Below are positions 14,179 to 18,647 of a stretch of 18,647 bases of DNA, piece after piece; positions within the stretch are counted from its first letter, which is position 1, and each line of letters opens with the position of its first letter. The stretch lies in NCBI GenBank assembly GCA_036274055.1, contig DASUGM010000028.1, positions 1 to 18,647 of the forward strand, written 5' to 3'. The position numbers were made by a program, and so were the translations under genes. Source of the stretch: DASUGM01 sp036274055. Lineage in GTDB: Bacteria; Acidobacteriota; Vicinamibacteria; Vicinamibacterales; SCN-69-37. A model generated the notes under the pieces. The model worked only from the letters and a program-made list of their open reading frames with translations. It ran no database searches and was not told where the DNA came from.

Positions 14179-14631
14179 GTGCTTATCCATGAGCTGACTC
14201 CGGCGGAATGCCGCGACGTGCTGGGCCGCGCCACCTACGGGCGGCTCGGCTGCGCGCGAGGCGACCAACCCTACGTGGTCCCGTTCGTCTTCATGCTCGA
14301 CCCGGCGGGCAGCTGCCTGTACAGCTTCTCGACGCTCGGACAGAAGATCGACTGGATGCGTGAGAACCCGAAGGTCTGCGTCGAAGTCGACGAGATGGTC
14401 GATCAATTCAACTGGACGAGCGTCCTCGCGTTCGGTCGCTACGAAGAGATCAAGGACACCCGCCAGGACGAAGATCTGCGCCGACAGGCGAACGCCCTGT
14501 TCCAGCAACGCAGGGCGTGGTGGCTTCCGGCGTTGGGCAAGCTGGCCTCCGGCGAGGAGCATCACTCGTCGATCGTTTATCGGATCCTGATCGATCATCT
14601 CAGTGGGCGGCGCGCTCATCGATCAAGTTAG
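14179..14631 (+). CDS. pyridoxamine 5'-phosphate oxidase-family flavin protein (PPOX, Nim-like)
   Basis: The 150-residue product has the small split-barrel PPOX layout: LIHELTPAECRDVL, then GRLGCARGDQPYVVPFVF (about 22-39), then a LYSFSTLGQKIDWMRENPKVCVEVDE segment (about 50-75) that usually contacts FMN and forms the dimer. Members of this group bind FMN or another flavin and reduce nitro or quinone compounds, or bind heme; some are called Nim or general stress proteins. The exact activity cannot be told here. GTG at 14179 is the only usable start, since a TGA lies in frame 13 nt before it. No Shine-Dalgarno is obvious. Related palindromes C and D bracket the gene, which sets it apart from the rest of the window. 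Confidence 0.85.
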   Translation: MLIHELTPAECRDVLGRATYGRLGCARGDQPYVVPFVFMLDPAGSCLYSFSTLGQKIDWMRENPKVCVEVDEMVDQFNWTSVLAFGRYEEIKDTRQDEDLRRQANALFQQRRAWWLPALGKLASGEEHHSSIVYRILIDHLSGRRAHRSS

Positions 14632-14641
14632 ATCCATGCCG

Positions 14642-14779
14642 GCTCGCCAACAGCGGATTTCACAGGGAGAAGACCGAGACGAGAGGGAGGAAACCCGGGA
14701 AGAGTCATCTTGAAAACCCTCTGATGCTCTTCTCTTGGTTTTCCTCGGTCTTCTCCCTGTTGAATCGCTCTTGGCAAGC
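14642..14779. repeat. long imperfect palindrome, element D
   Basis: The arms 14662-14678 and 14744-14760 are perfect over 17 bp (ACAGGGAGAAGACCGAG). The outer flanks GCTCGCCAACAGCG (14642 onward) and CGCTCTTGGCAAGC (to 14779) pair imperfectly. Further in, GAAGAGTCATC pairs with GATGCTCTTC with one bulge. Outer and inner arms closely match element C. The element begins 11 bp after the PPOX stop and ends 42 bp before the ATG at 14822. Confidence 0.78.
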
Positions 14780-14809
14780 GCACTTCACTCAGCTCCCCAC
14801 GAGGCGCGC

Positions 14810-14815
14810 TATGCT
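14810..14815 (+). promoter_or_regulatory. TANNNT box (TATGCT) ahead of the glycosidase
   Basis: TATGCT lies 6 nt before the ATG at 14822. There is no Shine-Dalgarno. The spacing matches leaderless -10 boxes and supports the choice of this start. Confidence 0.38.
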
Positions 14816-14821
14816 CTTCCC

Positions 14822-17794
14822 ATGCCTGACCGCCGCGATTTTCTGAAGACCGCCGGGACGCTGACCGCCGGGGCCGCAATCTACCAGGGCCTCGATGGCC
14901 TGGCCGGCCCGCTGCTGGCGGCGCCGGCCGCGGAGACTGTGCCCGCCGCAAGCTGGCTGGTCAGGCCCTTCGCCCTGAATCAGGTCGCCCTCGGCGGCGG
15001 CCTCTTCCAGCAGAAGCGCGATCGCATCCTTTATTACGCGCGCAATTACGGCAGCGCCACCGACATCTTCGCGGGACCGGATCGGATGCTGCGCAACTTC
15101 CGTTTCACCGCGGGTCTCGATACCAAAGGCGCGCAGCCGCCCGGTAGCTGGGAAAACGCGACCGGCTATCTGCGCGGCCACTACGCGGGTCATTTCATGA
15201 GCATGCTGGCGCAGGCCTACGCCGGCTCTGGCGACGACGTCTTCAAGCAGAAGCTCGACTACATGGTGACCGCGCTCGGCGAGTGCCAGGACGCGCTCGC
15301 CGCGGCGGCGCGTCTGCCGACGCCGAGGACGGCGGGGCGGTTCGACAAGGCGCTGCGGCTCAGCGGATCGCCGCTCGGTCACGCCGAGCACGTGTCGCTT
15401 CCTGACGGTGTGCTCACCGGACTGACCGATTTCACGATCGCGGTGTGGATCAACCTCGGTCTCTACGAGCGGGCGATGCTCTCGGACGCCGGTCCGAATG
15501 CCGATCCGGCGTCGCTGAACAACGCCGCGGCGATCTTCGACTTCGGCAACCCGAATCCTGAATTCGGGGCGGCGCCGCTCGCGCGCATGTACCTGACGGT
15601 GCGGGCATCGAACGACAAACCCTTCCCGCGCTTCGCGATCACGACCGGCGGCGCCGACGCGGAACAACGCGTCGACGGGACGGCGCCGTTGCCAACCGGG
15701 CAGTGGACGCACGTGGCGATCGCGCGGCGGGGCAGCGTCGCCACGCTGTATATCAACGGCACTGCCGCCGGCACGAACAGCGCGATGACGCTCGGGCCTG
15801 CCGATCTCGGCACGACCAAAGGCAACTGGATCGGCCGCTGTCAGTTTCCGCAGCGCAACGTCTCCTACCTCAACGCCGCGCTGGACGAATTCCAGATCTT
15901 CGATCGCGCGCTCTCGCCGGCGGAACTGCAGTCGTTGACCGAGTCGCCGGGGGGCACTGTCGGCGGCGGCAACGTCGCCTGGTACCGCTTCGACGAAGCC
16001 AACGGACCGACGGCGACGGACAGCTCCGCTCGTGGCCGCCACGGACGGATCATCGCGCCGACCGACGGCCGGCGGCATTCGGGCTTTCTGTCGGCGTATC
16101 CCGAGACGCAGTTCGTCCGGCTGGAGGAATTCGCGCCTTATGGCGGCAATCCCGGCATCTGGGCGCCGTACTACACGCTGCACAAGATTCTGGCCGGGCT
16201 CATCGACGCGCACCAGCACACCGGCAACGCTCGAGCGCTCGACATCGCCGCGAAGATCGGCGACTGGGTGCACAGCCGGCTCGCGCCGCTGCCGCAGCCG
16301 CAGCTCGATCGGATGTGGAACAGCTACATCGCCGGCGAATTCGGCGGGATCAACGACACGCTGGCAACGCTCGCGGCGCTGCGCCCGGCGACGAACGGCT
16401 CGACCGACTACACGGCGACCGCGAAGCGCTTCATCAACACCGCCGTTTACAAACCCGTCGCCGCCAACGACGACATCCTCGACGGCCGCCACGCCAACCA
16501 GCACATCCCGCAGTTCATCGGCTACCTGCGGATGTTCGAGCAGAACAGCGAGCCGGAGTTCCACACCGCGGCGCGGAACTTCTGGGACATGGTCGTGCCG
16601 CACCGCGTCTACAGCCACGGCGGCGTCGGCGTCGGCGAAATCCTGCGCGGGCGCGACGTCATCGCCGGGTCGCTCTATTCCGAGCCGCGCAATACCAACC
16701 ATGCCGAGACCTGCCCGCTCTACAACATGCTCAAGCTCAGCCGGAACCTGTTCTTCCACGATCCGGATCCGAAATACATGAACTACTACGAGCACGGGCT
16801 GTTCAATCAGATCCTCGGTTCGCGCCGCGACGTCGACAGCGCGACGAGTCCGATGGTCACCTACTTCGTGCCGGTGCGCCCCGGGCAGCGCCGCAGCTAC
16901 GGTAACGTCGGCACCTGCTGCGGCGGCACCGGGATGGAGAACCACACCAAGCATCAGGACTCCATCTACTTCCGCGCCGAGAACGGCTCGGCGCTGTACG
17001 TCAATCTCTACATCGCCTCGACGCTCACCTGGGCGGAGAAGAAATTCACGATCGCGCAGGCCACGAACTACCCGTTCGAGGGCAGCAGCACGCTGACCGT
17101 AAACGGAAGTGGACCGCTCGATATCAAACTGCGGGTGCCGGCGTGGGTGCGCAAGGGCTACACGGTAAAGATCAACGGAACCGTCCAGCGAGTCGATGCC
17201 AGGGCCGGCACTTATGTGACGCTCAGCCGGCAGTGGCGGACCGGCGATCGGATCGAGATCGCGATGCCGTTGTCGTTCCGTGCCGAGCGCGCGTTGGACA
17301 ACCCCGCGGTGCAGTCAATCTTCTATGGACCGACGCTCCTCGCCGTGCAGAACGGCATCGTCGGCGAGAATCTCGAAACCGGCCTGATCAAGCTGTCGTT
17401 CTACAAGCACATGAAGCTCGACGGCGACTTCGCCGCGGCGATGACGCCAGAAGCGGCGCCGCTGCACTTCACGACCGGCGGCTACACCCTCGCGCCGTTC
17501 TTCGTCGCCGATCCGTCGGCCGACGCCGAGTCACGGACGACGGCGCCGTACCACGTCTACGTGCGGCGGGACGAGCCGAAGATCGTGTTCGGATCGATTG
17601 ACTCCGGCGTCGCCAATCCCGCGCGCGAAAATGGCGCCACGTTCCTCGACGAGCTCTGGAACGGCACGCCATTCGCGAACCACCGGCAGTTCATGGCCGC
17701 GGTGACGAAGGTCGCCGACGCGTGGCCGCTCGCCGCGCCCGATCGGACCGCGGTGCTCGCCGCCGCCGCGAAAGCGGAGCGGGAGCTCGCGTAA
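14822..17794 (+). CDS. Tat-exported GH127-type beta-L-arabinofuranosidase with inserted LamG-like domain
   Basis: The 990-residue product opens with a twin-arginine signal, RRDFLKTAG. An upstream in-frame ATG at 14735 lies in palindrome D and is rejected because it would bury the signal. The GH127 (DUF1680) alpha/alpha barrel starts at about 45-170 and resumes near 413-760. The zinc and nucleophile set known from HypBA1 is visible as E629 and C631 in HAETC and C699-C700 in GTCCGGTGMENH; GVGE at E606 is the likely acid/base. Between about 174 and 412 sits a LamG/concanavalin-like domain (DFTIAVWINL, GQWTHVAIARRG, ATLYINGT, LDEFQIFDRAL). Beta-sandwich domains and a lid follow to the C-terminus. 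It should release beta-L-arabinofuranose or a similar sugar from plant or microbial glycans outside the cytoplasm. Confidence 0.9.
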   Translation: MPDRRDFLKTAGTLTAGAAIYQGLDGLAGPLLAAPAAETVPAASWLVRPFALNQVALGGGLFQQKRDRILYYARNYGSATDIFAGPDRMLRNFRFTAGLDTKGAQPPGSWENATGYLRGHYAGHFMSMLAQAYAGSGDDVFKQKLDYMVTALGECQDALAAAARLPTPRTAGRFDKALRLSGSPLGHAEHVSLPDGVLTGLTDFTIAVWINLGLYERAMLSDAGPNADPASLNNAAAIFDFGNPNPEFGAAPLARMYLTVRASNDKPFPRFAITTGGADAEQRVDGTAPLPTGQWTHVAIARRGSVATLYINGTAAGTNSAMTLGPADLGTTKGNWIGRCQFPQRNVSYLNAALDEFQIFDRALSPAELQSLTESPGGTVGGGNVAWYRFDEANGPTATDSSARGRHGRIIAPTDGRRHSGFLSAYPETQFVRLEEFAPYGGNPGIWAPYYTLHKILAGLIDAHQHTGNARALDIAAKIGDWVHSRLAPLPQPQLDRMWNSYIAGEFGGINDTLATLAALRPATNGSTDYTATAKRFINTAVYKPVAANDDILDGRHANQHIPQFIGYLRMFEQNSEPEFHTAARNFWDMVVPHRVYSHGGVGVGEILRGRDVIAGSLYSEPRNTNHAETCPLYNMLKLSRNLFFHDPDPKYMNYYEHGLFNQILGSRRDVDSATSPMVTYFVPVRPGQRRSYGNVGTCCGGTGMENHTKHQDSIYFRAENGSALYVNLYIASTLTWAEKKFTIAQATNYPFEGSSTLTVNGSGPLDIKLRVPAWVRKGYTVKINGTVQRVDARAGTYVTLSRQWRTGDRIEIAMPLSFRAERALDNPAVQSIFYGPTLLAVQNGIVGENLETGLIKLSFYKHMKLDGDFAAAMTPEAAPLHFTTGGYTLAPFFVADPSADAESRTTAPYHVYVRRDEPKIVFGSIDSGVANPARENGATFLDELWNGTPFANHRQFMAAVTKVADAWPLAAPDRTAVLAAAAKAERELA

Positions 17795-17797
17795 CGG

Positions 17798-18647
17798 CTA
17801 TTTCTTCACACCAAGCTCCAGGGCCACCTGGTCCTCGAATGCCCGCTTCTGCGTCGCGATGAACTGCCGGTACTCGTCGGCGTTCAGCCAGGCCTGCGTT
17901 CCCTCGCGTTTCGCTCGATCGCGCTTCTGCTCGTAGTTGAACCATTCGGCGTGGGCGCCGAGGAAGATGTCCGGGCGCAGCATTTCGTGGAGGCGCTGCG
18001 TACGGCGGTAATCGGCGTTGATGCCTGGGTAGGACGTCGGCTCTTTGGCGATTCGGTAGCCTGGATTGAACCCGCCGCCGTCCGGCCAGACGATGTTGAG
18101 GGCACGGCCATTCTCCACGATCGTCGTTTCCCACGTCGTCGCGCCGCGGGTGTGACCTGGCGTGTGATGGGCGGTCAGCCGCACTTCGCCAAGCTGCACG
18201 ATGTCGCCATCGCGCAGCACGCGATCGACTTTCACGGGCGGCTGGCCCATCACCTGCCAGTCGCGACCGTAGTGGAAGTCGCTCCTGCCGCCGTCTTCAA
18301 TCATGGCGACGTCCGGCCCCATGATGGCGATCTGGGCGCCGGTGAGTTTCTTGAAGTACGCGAAGGCGCCAGCGTGATCCGAGTGGCCATGGCCGTTGAT
18401 CAGGATCTTGATGTCCTTTGCGTCGAAGCCCAGTGTCCGCATCGATTCGACGATCATCGGGCCGGACTCCGGCATGCCGGTGTTGAAGAGAACGTGTCCT
18501 TCTTTGGTCGCGAAGAGATAAGACGCCAGACCGGCGGTTCCCACGTAGTGCAATGGCCCGACGATCCTGGACGGCGCGGTCGGTTCGTCCCACTTGAGGC
18601 TCTTGCGCGCGAGCGTGATGAACAGCTTGTTGTCCTTCGCGAGATCT
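17798..18647 (-). CDS. subclass B3 metallo-beta-lactamase (5' partial)
   Basis: The frame runs off the window edge; 282 residues are visible, beginning DLAKDNKLF. An internal TTG at 18553 is not the start, because the upstream codons (KWDEPTAPSRIVGPLHYVGT) match the family's usual N-terminal WxxPxxPFRIAGNLYYVGT. The zinc set is complete: the HGHSDH motif supplies two histidines plus Asp and His, H in TPGHTRGATTW (codon 18152-18154) is the third Zn1 ligand, and H in FLGAHAEWFN is the last Zn2 ligand. The TTW following is typical of B3. It should hydrolyse beta-lactams or a related ester or lactone in the periplasm; the signal peptide is off-window. The stop is 3 bp from the convergent glycosidase stop, with no terminator between. 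Confidence 0.92.
   Translation of the reverse strand, partial: DLAKDNKLFITLARKSLKWDEPTAPSRIVGPLHYVGTAGLASYLFATKEGHVLFNTGMPESGPMIVESMRTLGFDAKDIKILINGHGHSDHAGAFAYFKKLTGAQIAIMGPDVAMIEDGGRSDFHYGRDWQVMGQPPVKVDRVLRDGDIVQLGEVRLTAHHTPGHTRGATTWETTIVENGRALNIVWPDGGGFNPGYRIAKEPTSYPGINADYRRTQRLHEMLRPDIFLGAHAEWFNYEQKRDRAKREGTQAWLNADEYRQFIATQKRAFEDQVALELGVKK

Noticed and set aside
14000..14779. Elements C and D as the terminal inverted repeats of an insertion sequence
   Set aside because: The gene between them is a PPOX flavin protein, not a transposase. Each element is itself a complete palindrome, and no target-site duplication was visible.
14735..14821. ATG at 14735 as the start of the glycosidase
   Set aside because: It lies inside palindrome D, would bury the twin-arginine signal, and the ATG at 14822 has a TANNNT box 6 nt upstream.
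14789..16954. Long open frame on the minus strand (721 codons) opposite the GH127 gene
   Set aside because: Same reasoning: it mirrors a gene with intact catalytic motifs and shows no domain of its own.

Overview
The window is GC-rich and densely coded. Its gene content points to an acidobacterium, most likely near the Vicinamibacteria. The clues are exported proteins built of carboxypeptidase-regulatory-like modules, a PQQ dehydrogenase with an internal cytochrome c domain, a small secreted lipocalin-like protein, a DUF2911 remnant, a Tat-exported GH127-type glycosidase and a subclass B3 metallo-beta-lactamase. This placement is an inference from gene families. No rRNA, tRNA, CRISPR array, transposase or phage gene was seen.

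Layout. 1-985: the 3' end of a membrane protein gene, then a SAM-dependent methyltransferase. 1034-2182 (minus): an exported protein with nine EF-hand-like loops and a LecA/PA-IL-like C-terminal domain. 2362-5965: a very large exported protein of unknown function, then a tiny membrane protein. 6164-11978: a probable operon of two tandem paralogous exported proteins followed by a PQQ/cytochrome c dehydrogenase. 12079-12776: a small secreted lipocalin-like protein facing a 3'-truncated DUF2911 gene. 12996-14631: an aldo/keto reductase and a PPOX-type flavin protein. 14822-17794: a Tat-exported GH127-like beta-L-arabinofuranosidase with a LamG-type domain inserted. 17798-18647 (minus): a B3 metallo-beta-lactamase whose 5' end lies outside the window. 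Most products are exported, consistent with periplasmic or surface oxidation, carbohydrate scavenging and binding.

The most unusual structure is between the genes. Four intergenic regions each hold a long imperfect palindrome of about 90-140 bp (A 5994-6110, B 12836-12967, C 14000-14116, D 14642-14779). Each has a purine-rich left arm made of degenerate units of about 9-11 nt, and each ends 28-67 bp before a start codon. C and D are clearly related and bracket the PPOX gene; A and B share a second motif set. I do not recognise them as a described repeat family.

Two genes (EF-hand/lectin and the tiny membrane protein) have strong Shine-Dalgarno sequences buried in leader hairpins. Several other genes have no Shine-Dalgarno but a TANNNT box 6-9 nt before the start codon, which suggests leaderless transcripts. 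Both kinds of initiation therefore appear to be used here.
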